NCBI GenBank assembly: GCA_022606425.2
Contig: JAHDVF020000438.1
Span: 1-64,000 of the forward strand
DNA length: 64,000 bases
From: Lepidostoma basale
Taxonomy: Eukaryota > Arthropoda > Insecta > Trichoptera > Lepidostomatidae
Reading direction: 5' to 3'
Shown here piece after piece: positions 49,600-59,569 of this stretch (position 1 is the stretch's first letter; each line of letters begins with the position of its first letter). The notes beneath the pieces are model-generated. The model was not told the origin of the DNA, did no database searches, and worked only from the letters and a program-made list of their open reading frames with translations. The translations under genes were made by a program, and so were the position numbers.

Positions 49600-50680
49600 A
49601 TTCAAACAAACAAAAAGAAGACTGCGACAGGTCCTACAATGGTACTATACTCGCGTTTACATGTTGTGCAATCTTTATCAAATAACGTTGTAATCTAGTT
49701 TAATGTTCTGAAAGGTAAAAAAGACATCAGAGTTTCAACGTTTTCGTTTCGCAAGGTTAAAATCTCTGTTCTGTAGAAATGAATAATGTCTTTTCAAACT
49801 GCGCTGACAGTGTTTTATTTGTGTACAATGGCGCAAACAGAATCTAGACAGAAATAAATGAATGCGAGTATTCCAAATGAAAGGTATTAAACAGAAGGGA
49901 AGAAAGAACCAAAAAGATGTCGCAAATTCAAAGGCGTCCTATTGAGGATGTGCTTATAACCTCAAATGTTATTTTTCAAAATTAATTAAAGCCAAATATG
50001 TATTTATAAATCATTTTCATTCTATTATTACAAGAGCAATACAAACTAGCGATAATTATTTTGCACAGATAATTCTAGCGTGTTTGTATAGCAAATTTGA
50101 CTTCTCTATGGTTCCAACATACATACCGTTAAAATCATTGTGAAATAGATATTCAATTAACACTTATTCATCAACTGATAGCGTGAAAACTGATGTTTAT
50201 CTTACTTAATATGTAGACAAATTGTATTACGACATTAATTTAAAATTGCACATGAAATGGACACCTTATTCCACACAAAACTCACTGAATATATGTAAAA
50301 ATTGATTACTTTTATTGCCTATAGATGGCAGTACACAAAATATAGAATGAAAAAAAACATTAATACTATTTGGTTAGTACCAACATGACGAATTGAAAAA
50401 TAGTTTGTTTTGCAACGGACCGGTATGGACGATTGTAACCCAGAATGAGAACATTTGATTTCATACTTACTTACAAAAAAATGGGTGCTTTCTAATGAAA
50501 ACAAATAATTTATTTGATCAAAACCTTTAAATTAAGTAGTCAATTAATATTTTTTGTGATATCGTATATAGCTTTCAAACAAATGTCAATAAAGATATTA
50601 ATTTTTAATATCATTAGAATTAAAAAGTTCATTTAATCGTGAATTATCAATTTTTAAAAGCCATGTATTATATTTAATTA
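49600..50680. other. No feature recognised
   Basis: No repeat match, no coding signal. Confidence 0.35.
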
Positions 50681-50683
50681 ACT

Positions 50684-50815
50684 AACCATCAAGCCGTCTC
50701 CCCGAAGGGGAAGGCGGAAAAAATGAACCGACTCTCGCCTTCTCTCGCTTCCTCTATATTCATAAATTTCATGCTTCCTCTACATTCACTCTATGTGACC
50801 GACTTTAATAGCCTT
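50684..50815 (-). mobile_element. TTAG-LINE extreme 3' end
   Basis: TTAACTAACCATCAAGCCG, hairpin CCCCGAAGGGG, then a divergent 80 bases with CTCGCTTCCTCTATATTC. Confidence 0.65.
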
Positions 50816-51885
50816 AAATAAATAAATATAACATATTCATTATGTGCCTAATTCAACTCTTTGTCTGGTTGGATTAAATAATATATGGAGATAATTAAAC
50901 TATTATAATACGTAATATTTGGTATTAAGCTTCCCAAACGAAGAGAGCGACCTTGAAGTAAATATGTTATATCAAGCAAATAGTGTTTTACAAATTATCG
51001 TCATCATCATAGAAGATATGATACGTTTGTTTCCAAGAAATAGTAGGTATCGGTTTGCGAGGGTATAATCAAATGTTTGGTATGTATCCAATAAAATATA
51101 AAGTACACAGTGGAAACTTGATTGGAGAGGCTATTTTTGTTACAGATATGTAACATATTTGAACGTATGGAATTATAAAAAAATGCTAATTATAAAAAAA
51201 ATTCCATCAAATTTAGAAATACGACAGTTAACTCTTTAAACCCCATCGATATGGATATACACATTTTAAACATAATACACCCACAATAAATATAATATAC
51301 GAGTATATTTAAACGGGCGACGACTTGAATCTTCTGACCTACAGAGTTTCAACTCATTGCTAGGATATTAACAAATGTCACATTCATATATTTAAGAATG
51401 GCATGGCAAGAAGAAACACGTTATCCAAATCTCATAAAAACATATAAAATGTGAATTTCTTAAAATACATAAAAAAAATAACTTCCCGATAGTGCAGGTT
51501 GTGGGATGCCAAGGAAAAATAATATTCGTTTGTTTTAAATCGATGATACGCTAAATGTTACTATATATACTTATACCAAGGTGCCTCCACGAGTGGTGTT
51601 AATATTATACGAGTATAACACCTGGCGCCACTCGAAACGACGCAAAGTCTGCAAAACATTCCACCACAATGGGAAGAGAAATAGAAGCGATCAGACCATA
51701 TTAAGACCACCCTTACAAGACTAGCATGCCATTGACACAGAGAAAAAGAATTCAATTACTATAAAATCAAGAGTCCGGAAACACAAAAGTCCGGATCGTC
51801 CATGTCAACATGTGCAACATCGAAAAAAACATTATGTGTTATTACATTATGTGCTAAATTTAAAAAACGGCGGATTCGTGGAACA
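50816..51885. other. No feature recognised; one imperfect hairpin
   Basis: 51580-51660 holds an imperfect hairpin (GAGTGGTGTTA and TAACACC...CACTC) followed by GAAAC, but no CUGANGA; not called a hammerhead. Confidence 0.35.
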
Positions 51886-51889
51886 TAAA

Positions 51890-52197
51890 TTAAATAGACA
51901 ATATGTGCACCATCTAAAAAGAACATTTTGTGTTAAATTATTTTTATTTTGTTATTTTATTTTATATCATTGTATTTTATATTATTTGTTTTAGATTTAT
52001 TTTGTGGGTGATGAGCGATCGAAGTGTGCGCGGGAGATGCCTATTGGTGGCGATGAGGTTCGCAACCCATCACACCGCGTCTCCCGCGGAGCGAAAAGAG
52101 AAGGATGGAGTGCCGCATCAGTAAAAGTGTGACAGTCCATTCTTTCTGCCTATCCTTTCGGGGAGACGGCGTGATGGTTAGTTAGTTAGTTAAAATC
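51890..52197 (+). mobile_element. SINE-like element with TTAG-LINE 3' end (copy 2)
   Basis: AT-rich 5' part, a rod-like hairpin at about 52028-52090, then the TTAG-LINE end: GTGTGACAGTCCATTCTTTC, TCCTTTCGGGGA hairpin, GGCGTGATGG, TTAG repeats (52179-52193). No ORF. Near-identical to 20537-20830. The shared end suggests it is mobilised by the TTAG-LINE machinery. Confidence 0.8.
52028..52090 (+). ncRNA. Long conserved hairpin within SINE-like element
   Basis: CGCGGGAGA pairs with UCUCCCGCG (about 52029 and 52080); inside, GGUG with CACC, GAUG with CAUC and GGUU with AACC close on a CGC loop. GGUUCGCAACC resembles a B box, so a tRNA-like origin is possible. The same structure is present on the minus strand at 20645-20710. 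Confidence 0.6.
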
Positions 52198-52460
52198 ATG
52201 AGTGTTTGCCTTCTGAACGTACTTTCAGTAATATGAAAGACTTCGATCTCCGAAGCGATCCTGTTCTGCAGTTTGATTGCTCTCCCCACCGGCATCACCA
52301 GGGGCTTGTTGGTTCTGCATGTTGGGAGATAAAACAGTCTGTGTGGACGCTGTCGAATATAACCATCCGGAACATTAAGATGGATACCCTCCAAGATGAG
52401 GGAATTCTCAAAGAATCCCCTAATAAGTCTGAAGAAATAGGTAAGAGTGAACCCATACAT
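52190..52460 (-). mobile_element. LINE-R C-terminal fragment
   Basis: Open for 92 codons: GYIRQRPHRLFYLPTCRTNK, PLVMPVGRAIKLQNRIASEI, EVFHITESTFRRQ. The 3' UTR is cut at 52196 by the SINE-like element's tail. Confidence 0.7.
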
Positions 52461-52844
52461 CTTTATCTGTAGACAATAGTTCTAACCATTCTAAGAAGAA
52501 AACATAGAATGTTTTTTTTTAATCTGTATAATGTGAAAAAATATACGATTTATTTATATATAAGAGTCAAATTGTTCTATTATTAAAAATTTATGTATTT
52601 TATTTGTGCATTCTAAACCTCGTTTTATATTTTAGTCACATGATATTGAAGACATTTCCACTGCATCATATTATGAATTCTACATAACAACTTTCCATTT
52701 ATGTAATGCACCTGACCTGTTCCAATCAACATTATGGTGAGAATATCAATTATCTCATGAATCTAGTTACGCCTACTAACGAACAAGAATGAGTATTTGA
52801 AAATCCGATTTAATTAAAAAGTACAATGCGGAAAAAAAAGTATT

Positions 52845-53125
52845 TTAAATGATACTGACACTAAGAGATCGTGTGAGGAAGACCAGAATAAGAGAGATAT
52901 GTGCGGCTGAGGATATTAGATTATGGAGTAGACAGCAATTGAGGGACTGGTATGGACATGTCCAAAGAATGGACACCACAAGACTCCCCTATATTACACT
53001 TCATAATCAACCTCACGGTACTCGTTCTCGTGGATGACCTCCTAAAAGATGGGAATGGGAATCCACCTTACGGGAACCCTATGGAGAAACCACATACGTC
53101 TACAGCAAGGAACAAGAAGAAAAAA
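52845..53125 (+). mobile_element. LINE-W 3' end
   Basis: Encodes LTLRDRVRKTRIREICAAED, RLWSRQQLRDWYGHVQRMDT, TRLPYITLHNQPHGTRSRG then a stop; PPKRWEWES follows out of frame. Ends AAGGAACAAGAAGAAAA. Confidence 0.8.
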
Positions 53126-53127
53126 CT

Positions 53128-53545
53128 AACTAACTAACCATCACGCCATTTCCCCAGAGGGGTAGGCAGAAAGGATGGATCGCCACAATGCTCTGTCCTG
53201 GCATATCTCTCGGGCTTCCTCTACATTCATACATCGTACCATGCACGCACGTCGATTATTCCGACTTTATTTTAGTAATTGATTAATTTGGTCATGCCAT
53301 GTTTTCCTCGGTCGTCCTCGGCTTCTTTTTCCACTCACGCTGCTTGTGTACAACTTTTTAACCATTCTTCTCTCATCCATTTGATCCATATGTCCAAACC
53401 ATCTCAGGGATCCTTTTTTAATTTTATCCATGGTGCAGTCATCTGCCTTACATTTCTCTCTTATTTCATCGTTCGGTATTCTATCATACAACGTTTTCCT
53501 TCACATTCTTCTTAGTGATCACATTTCTACGGCGTTTATCCTGCT
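53128..53545 (-). mobile_element. TTAG-LINE 3' fragment
   Basis: Open for about 74 codons: YDRIPNDEIREKCKADDCTM, SLRWFGHMDQMDERRMVKKL, KRSRGRPRKTWHDQINQLLK. Tail ACTAACTAACTAACC at its left edge. Same subfamily as 35515-35920. Confidence 0.85.
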
Positions 53546-53554
53546 AATAACAAG

Positions 53555-53700
53555 AAGAATATGTAGATAATGGACATAAAAAAAACTGCAGCAAGATTAT
53601 CAGGAAGTCCCCCGGAGAGATGGGGGGATGGCTGGACGACATCATCCCAGGATAGCTCACCATCCCAATAAGTCATACGACTTAAAATAAAAAGAAGATC
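53555..53700 (+). mobile_element. Possible LINE 3' end (single copy)
   Basis: Frames encode KKTAARLSGSPPERWGDGWT, WLDDIIPG-like and end TKSYDLK, AAAGAAGAT. A LINE C-terminus is plausible from the RWGDGW pattern and tail; not certain. Confidence 0.35.
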
Positions 53701-54085
53701 TATTCCATTTAACTGTCTTCCATAATAATTTATAATTTAAATTAATAATTTTTAAATTTAAATTATTGAATCGAAATTTAAATGCGTTTTTTTTATATTA
53801 GTCTTTCTTTCTTTAGTTTTTATTATATTTTTACATTTCGCACGCTTAATAGAACACTGGCTTAACTCAAAATAGCAAGTTTTGCTCAATCTGACACGAG
53901 TCGGTGTTTTAACAAAAACAGTCGAAAAACACATACGAATTGTGTATGTTGTGAACGATTATCGTACGTACGAATGGATAGCATTGGCATTGTGAAAAAT
54001 AGATGGATAGCGTTAACACAAGCCTCTGTCTAATATTAACTCAATTATGACCTAAACCATAATCGGTCAGTTTACTATTAAGCGT
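53701..54085. other. No feature recognised
   Basis: AT-rich; no repeat partner. Confidence 0.35.
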
Positions 54086-54090
54086 GCGAT

Positions 54091-54120
54091 TTGAAGATGG
54101 AGTTATCTCCGAAACATGTC
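54091..54120 (+). ncRNA. Hammerhead-like ribozyme, family E
   Basis: UUGAAGA (C3 to U), extra U, stem II GGAG-UUAU-CUCC, GAAAC, AUGUC. Stem III ACAUGU, site GUC. Only C3 differs from consensus. The tail runs to 54225 and contains ACTATGGAATTCCACAGTGT, shared with family J and with 61527-61560. Confidence 0.65.
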
Positions 54121-54225
54121 GTGTTTTTTTTTAATATTTTGTGGATTAAACAAAGTTATTTTCAATTTCTACTAAGTATATTACTATGGAATTCCACAGT
54201 GTTAATGCCTTAGCGTTCAATAAGT

Positions 54226-54784
54226 TTATGTCTTCCATATTAATCTCTATTAATCCATCCATATTGAAAGTGTTAATACGGCTTCCGTCTCTTTATGATT
54301 TTCCGTAATCCATAATGAACTAAAGGATCACAAAAGACTGGAATGTATGCATTTGGAACAAAAGAACCCTTTATCCTTCTGGGTATCCGAAGGAATATAA
54401 CAAGATATAGCGTGTCTGGAAACCTTTCGCGTGAATTTGAGTTATGTACATTTAATGGAGGAGTTTGGAAGATTTTTGTTTAGTCACGGAAAAACACCGA
54501 CCGGCGTTAAGAAGGGATCGGTCATCTGGGGAATGGAATGTGCTGATTTCACGAAATTTCAATAACCTTACGCGCGGCCACAAATCAGTTGAATGTGCAC
54601 CGCTTGCTTGAGGTATGAAAAACAAACGAGAGAAAAAAAGCGACGTTTGCATCGCCACGGAACTCCAGGGAAGATTGAATCATCGCCATACCTGGTTCAT
54701 TGCCCTTGTACAGTTTTTAGTAACAGTTTAATTAACAAATTAAATCTTATAGACAATATAATAAAATACTTTTTTATTTATACT
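54226..54784. other. Unique region, no gene recognised
   Basis: 54300-54700 has more balanced composition and no repeat partners. A 70-codon plus frame (54593) and a 68-codon minus frame (54658) overlap; neither is recognised. Confidence 0.35.
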
Positions 54785-54793
54785 GCCGCTACG

Positions 54794-55300
54794 CAAGGTA
54801 TATAGAATAAATATGGTAAGATATTCCGCGTTTTATTTTTGACATCTACTGCGCAGCTACGTCACGTGGAGACCCAAGCATTAGGTTGTGTAGTATGAGT
54901 TGAGTATATATTTATACATTGGGTATGGAATTTTTCTTTGTTTATTTATTACGTCTAATTAAAAGAAGTTTTTGTAATTGTATTAAATAAATTATGACAA
55001 AACGTTTTCTTTATTTAAGTTATTGTTTTTTTTATTTTTCTTTTTTTAGAGTTAGCATCTTCAATGAGCTTTAAGTTCATTGTTCTTATTTTGAAAAACA
55101 TTTTACATCGATAAAAAAGATTTTTAACTGGATATGGCAAATCAACTCCATTTGATTTAGCTTGTTTATAGTTATTTAGGTTTGTTTATAGTTTCGTTTC
55201 GATTTCGAGTTCACCACATGACGTCACTTGACAGCAAATTATTAGAAAGGGATAGCATGCTACGTGCGCAATATCTTACCATATTATTCTATATACCTTG
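54794..55300. mobile_element. Non-autonomous DNA transposon, 507 bases
   Basis: Terminal inverted repeats of about 36 bases begin CAAGGTATATAGAATA (54794) and are inverted at 55265-55300. Flanked by a perfect 9-base duplication GCCGCTACG (54785-54793 and 55301-55309). No transposase ORF. A 9-base duplication suggests a Mutator-like or Merlin-like family; 8 bases (hAT, P) cannot be excluded if one base matches by chance. Confidence 0.85.
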
Positions 55301-55309
55301 GCCGCTACG

Positions 55310-55500
55310 TATATCATCTCCTTCTTTCGGTGCCGTGTCCCCCCAACGTTGGCGATCACTGCAGCAAAGGCATCTCTATCCTGCGCCACATGGAATAGGT
55401 TCTGAACTATTGTTATTCCTGTCCACTCTTTGATGTTCCGCAGCCAGGACAGCTGCCTTCTACCAACTCTCCGACGTACCTTCACTTTACCATTTTTTCT
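55310..55500 (-). mobile_element. LINE-V 3' end
   Basis: Encodes VRRRVGRRQLSWLRNIKEWT, GITIVQNLFHVAQDRDAFAA and VIANVGGTRHR on the minus strand; ends CACCGAAAGAAGGAG. Abuts the right target duplication of the previous element. Confidence 0.75.
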
Positions 55501-55559
55501 TAAACAGTTAATAAAACACTTTGTATTTATACCGTTGTTAAAAAATTAATAATACCAGT

Positions 55560-55592
55560 CTGTCGATGCCAGCTAACCTGGCGAAACTGGTC
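55560..55592 (+). ncRNA. Hammerhead-like ribozyme, family C
   Basis: CUGUCGA (A6 to U), extra U, stem II GCCAG-CUAAC-CUGGC, GAAAC, UGGUC, site GUC. Stem I can form five pairs between ACCAGU and GCGGU with one bulged A. The tail is AAATAAAGACAATAAGTGG. Same A6 change as 6673-6705, so it is inherited within the family. Confidence 0.55.
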
Positions 55593-55699
55593 GCGGTCGA
55601 AATAAAGACAATAAGTGGAAGTAATTAATAAAAAACATCGTTTTAATTAATTACTATTTGAAATGAACTTCCATCAAGATATTTCAGTAAAATCTTGAG

Positions 55700-56037
55700 A
55701 TAATAAAGAAATGTACGACGGATGAATGCGTCCTAAATAAAAAAATTAAATGATCACTAAGACGGTTTGAACATATGGAACGAATGGACAAAGGAAGAAT
55801 GGTTTAAAGGATATATACAGGTAGTGTGAATGGAAAAAGAAGTCGAGGATGGTCTAGGAACGAATGGCATGACCAAATTAATCAATTACTGAAAGGCGAC
55901 CATGTTCGAAGTCGGAACAATCGACGAGAGTGTGTCACGGTGTGTGAATATAGAATAGGCGAAAAAATTATGTCAGGATAGAGCAGTGTGGCTGTTTATC
56001 CTCTCTGCTTACCCCTCCGAGAAGCGGCGTGACAGTC
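55700..56037 (+). mobile_element. TTAG-LINE 3' fragment
   Basis: Decayed KCTTDECVLNKKIK-, HMERMDKGRMV- and KRSRGWSRNEWHDQINQLLK-like blocks; ends CCCCTCCGAGAAGCGGCGTGA. The expected TTAG tail is replaced by the TIR element at 56038. Confidence 0.75.
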
Positions 56038-56259
56038 AAGGCAGAAACATACTATTAACACGCGACGTGGCGTGTTTACTCCCACCATCGGCAACACGTC
56101 GATCTAGCTCGTCTGGATCGGGTGGCGTGTGCGCGCATGGCGTCGCGTCGGGTGTTCATAGTGTTATTCTGTTCATAGGAAACAATACAATTTGATTCGA
56201 ATCAACACGCATCACGTGGCATCGGGTGGCGTGGCGTGTTAATAGTATGTTTCTGCCTT
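56038..56259. mobile_element. MITE with ~30-base TIRs, 222 bases
   Basis: Starts AAGGCAGAAACATACTATTA ACACG and ends with its inverse (CGTGTTAATAGTATGTTTCT GCCTT). The interior is GC-rich with GGCGTGGCGTG-type repeats near both ends. No clear target duplication, because the flank is a decayed TTAG-LINE tail. Superfamily not assigned. Confidence 0.7.
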
Positions 56260-57065
56260 TAGTTTATTTTAAAATAATCAAACAATTAAGTTCCGAAATA
56301 GAAATTTGGCATCATTCGAAAATTCTAATATGTATAAAATGTAATGGTTGTATGTGAATACGTTTATTAACCAATAATATAATCGCGTAGGTACTTGACG
56401 GAGTAGAAGAAAAAAACGTGATTTATTCATAGTCGGGTTTTGGCACAACCGAAGACGAAACAATGAACGGGCAGGTAATGTATAAGGCATATATAAGTGT
56501 GCTTAACATTATTATGTAAGCGAGCGTGATGTTACAGGAAATATTTCAACTCTGCACGAGCTACATAGGAGAAATATACACGGGGTGTTTACAAAGTTAC
56601 TGCAGAAACAACTAGGTAATTTAGCATGCGTGTTTGGACTTGTATTGAAAAACTCAGCAGTCACGAGCGGAATGGTACAGCGGCAGACAGGCCTGCCTCC
56701 GGCCTTTCACAAAAAGTTTGCGGCCGCCACTGGCGACGGCTGATTCACTGCGACCGTCTCCCGCGAAGTGCGGTAGGGCTACGCGGCAAGGTACACTCAC
56801 CTAGAATTCGTAAACAAGATTCCGAGTTAAATATACAGTCACACTTGACGGCGTGTGATCAGACGATTTCAATCAAGACGACTTTACCGCATGTCTGGTC
56901 GCGCCCGGCGAGGACGGAATCTCTCCTCGGCTACTCATGGTTTAAGACTCATCACAGGTTATTTGGGTAAAGGCAACGTGTCTAGCCGTTCACACTTTTG
57001 TGTTATTATTATTCTGTGCACCGCATCGTTTTAATGCAATAGTTACAGAGAATCCCGGAGCGTCA
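56260..57065. other. No repeat recognised; CpG-rich patch with 114-codon frame
   Basis: 56640-56960 is unusually GC- and CpG-rich. A frame of 114 codons (56626-56970) is not recognised and may reflect composition. It could be a single-copy host element. Confidence 0.3.
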
Positions 57066-57074
57066 GCAACTTAA

Positions 57075-57240
57075 AGTACTAATATGAATGAAAACGTCTG
57101 TCTTCTAGAAGTTTTATAATATAATACTATTTAGTATTTTAGATGGAATGAAATGTTTCGCCCTTCTAAGGCATTATCAAATGTCATTAATGCTTTAGAA
57201 AAGTAATTAGGCGAAACATGTAATTACATCTACGAGTATA
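57075..57240. repeat. Family A fold-back, decayed
   Basis: Minus core 57149-57181 (UUGAUAA, extra U, GCCUU-AGA-AGGGC, GAAAC, AUUUC). The plus arm is degraded and retains GGCGAAACATGTAATTAC. Confidence 0.6.
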
Positions 57241-58190
57241 ATACTTAGAATCATTAGTAACATTGAAATGTGTAAAATCATTTGTAAACAATTTGTAAAA
57301 TGATTTTTTTCTTAGAAACACTTTATTTCGTCCCACCTCAAAAAACTTATTTTTTATTTATATAGCCAGCCATAATTTGCGCGAAGACGGCGTTTCGGCA
57401 CACCTAATCCATTCATCCCAGAAGACTTTGCTGATCGCACAATAAAATTCTCTGTTCCATGTGTTCGTGCCCCTAATTTCCATGACCAGTGTTTTCTGTT
57501 TTCATTGATTATTATATTTTCTCATTCCGCATTTTTTCCGCATTCTCTCATCAATATCTGTATAAAAATAATATGATGTTAGGATATAATTTTTAATATG
57601 AGAGATTGGGACAAGTGAAAATGAAGTTAGATTAAATGTGGCCTGGAGTCCCACATTTTGTTGGAATATTGCATTCTACAGTTAACATAAGGCTCACATG
57701 GGCTCAGGTTCAGGGAATACATGAGCGACGAAAGGGTGCCGCTGCGTCATATAACTGCTCCGAGTAAGCGATGGATAACCTTATATGATCGCAATGTAGA
57801 CTGCCTCGCATTCAGATATATAAGCTGGTGTCATTCCATGCAACGGTTTAATTAATGATTGTCTAACAGAATTCTATATACAGATGATGTTGACTTAAAA
57901 ATATTTGTATTCAAAATACCGCTTGTACGAAACGACCTCCTTCGGGTGATTTATTCCCCTAATACTTGTCCCATTAATAAAATCGTTTAAAGAAAAATCC
58001 AAACAAGTCCCTCTACCGAATGCATCACCGGGTGGATTCGTATGACTTGATTTATAAGATGCACGGCTCCAGTGCAAAACCGGTCTAATCCAACGAGACA
58101 ACGTCAACGCCGCGTGAGTTCAGGGCAAAACATTGTAAATAGGAACAAAACGCCACAAAAAAAAAACACTGCGATAAAAAAAAAATTCAA
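57241..58190. other. Mostly unrecognised
   Basis: 57785-57855 matches part of the CR1-like element (GATCGCAATGTAGACTG, ATAAGCTGGTG, CATTCCATGCAACG; compare 22100-22190), as a minus-oriented fragment. Nothing else assigned. Confidence 0.35.
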
Positions 58191-58194
58191 TAAA

Positions 58195-58440
58195 ACTAAC
58201 TAACTAACCATCACGTCGCCTCCTGAAGGGGTATAGGCAGAAAGAATGGACTGCACACTTTTCTTTCCTTTCGAACTCCTCACGTTGCCGACATTCAATA
58301 TTTGATTTATTTGATCGTTAAAATATACTTTAACCCAACCTTCTTCGTTCCATGTGTCAAAACCATCTTATTGATCCTTTCATTATTTTGTTCATAAGAC
58401 TTACATTCGCACCGAATTCACTTCTTATATTTTTACTTCA
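58195..58440 (-). mobile_element. TTAG-LINE 3' fragment
   Basis: AACTAACTAACTAACCATCA, damaged hairpin (CCTGAAGGGG), then blocks as in 15660-15930 with a deletion near 58310. Confidence 0.7.
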
Positions 58441-58764
58441 ATCAATTATATGATTGATTAATTGACACGATTTTTACATAGTAAATGATTATTGAAATAC
58501 TCGACACAAAGAATTCAATCACCTTCGAAAAACGAGGGCAGCAGCAGTCAAAAGCAAAAATGTATCGAGAAATCTTGACACTCATACCGAATCGAGTTTT
58601 ATGATTAATATAATTCTCTTTGTATCGAATGAAATGTGTACTTAACCCATATTCCGCTAACTTAAAGACAGCTGTTCGGGATATTAGAAGCTTCAACGAA
58701 AAATTATTAGAACGATCATGCCATACTTTGTCGGGTTCAAGGAAAATCAACTAGGGTTATATAT

Positions 58765-59515
58765 CTAACTAACTAACTATCATGACGTTTCACTGGAGGA
58801 GTAGGTAGGTAGGTATTCTATTCATATACAACTCTCGCGCCTCTTCTACATTCACCCTACTGTGACACGCACGCTCGTCGATTTTTTATCTCGAACATTT
58901 AAGAAATTAATAACCGTTAACGGACGCTAGCTTTTGTATTTGTTATTCTATCAATATTTAATTTTTCAAAGGCACAGTGTATGTCAATCACTCCATTGGT
59001 AATATTCAACTGACAAAGTAATTACGCGCAGATTCCACAGACAACAAGATTCATTATGTCACCTCACATGTGCCATACGACCGCAGCGACAAAGTTCTGT
59101 TGTCAAGTCAGAGGTGACTTACGTCCGTTAAGGGTTAATTTGGTCGTGCCATATTTTCCTTGGCCTTCTTCGACTACTTTTACCATTCACACTACTTGTA
59201 CATATTTTCGTAACTAATCTTTCCTCACCTATTCATTACATATGTCCAAACCATCATTGTGACGCTTTCTTAATTTTGTTTAAAACGAATTATTAATCTA
59301 CAATTCCTTTCCTACTTCTTTGTTCAGTATTCTTTCACACATCGTTTTCTTATACACATTCTTCTTAGCGATCTCATATTTATGGCATCTATGATATTTT
59401 CGTATTTTTACTGCCAACTTATAGTTTTACTTCTTTATACAAGGGTAGGTACTAGACCTCCATTATGCACTGCCATATTTGCTTCAGTCGATATTTTTCT
59501 ATGATTATTTCTAAG
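58765..59515 (-). mobile_element. TTAG-LINE 3' fragment split by a piggyBac-like MITE
   Basis: LINE at 58765-58910 and 59139-59515. Minus-strand frames give decayed RRPRKIWHDQIN, ERxSxxLVMNR and YGSExx blocks. The LINE continues directly across the insert when one TTAA is removed, matching AATTGATTAATTTGGTC at 53273-53290. Confidence 0.75.
58911..59134. mobile_element. piggyBac-like MITE, 224 bases
   Basis: Flanked by TTAA (58907-58910 and 59135-59138). The right end ACGTCCGTTAAGGG inverted is CCCTTAACGGACGT; the left end is TAACCGTTAACGGACGC, imperfect. Same CCCTTAACG terminus as the right end of 44934-45714. Confidence 0.7.
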
Positions 59516-59569
59516 TGCCGTTTTCGTGAGGTAATCATCTCAAGGGTGCATTATGGCGTGTTTAGTGAT

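Noticed and set aside
51580..51660. A hammerhead-like motif (hairpin followed by CGAAACGACGC)
   Set aside because: No CUGANGA-like stretch precedes the hairpin, and the hairpin itself is interrupted.
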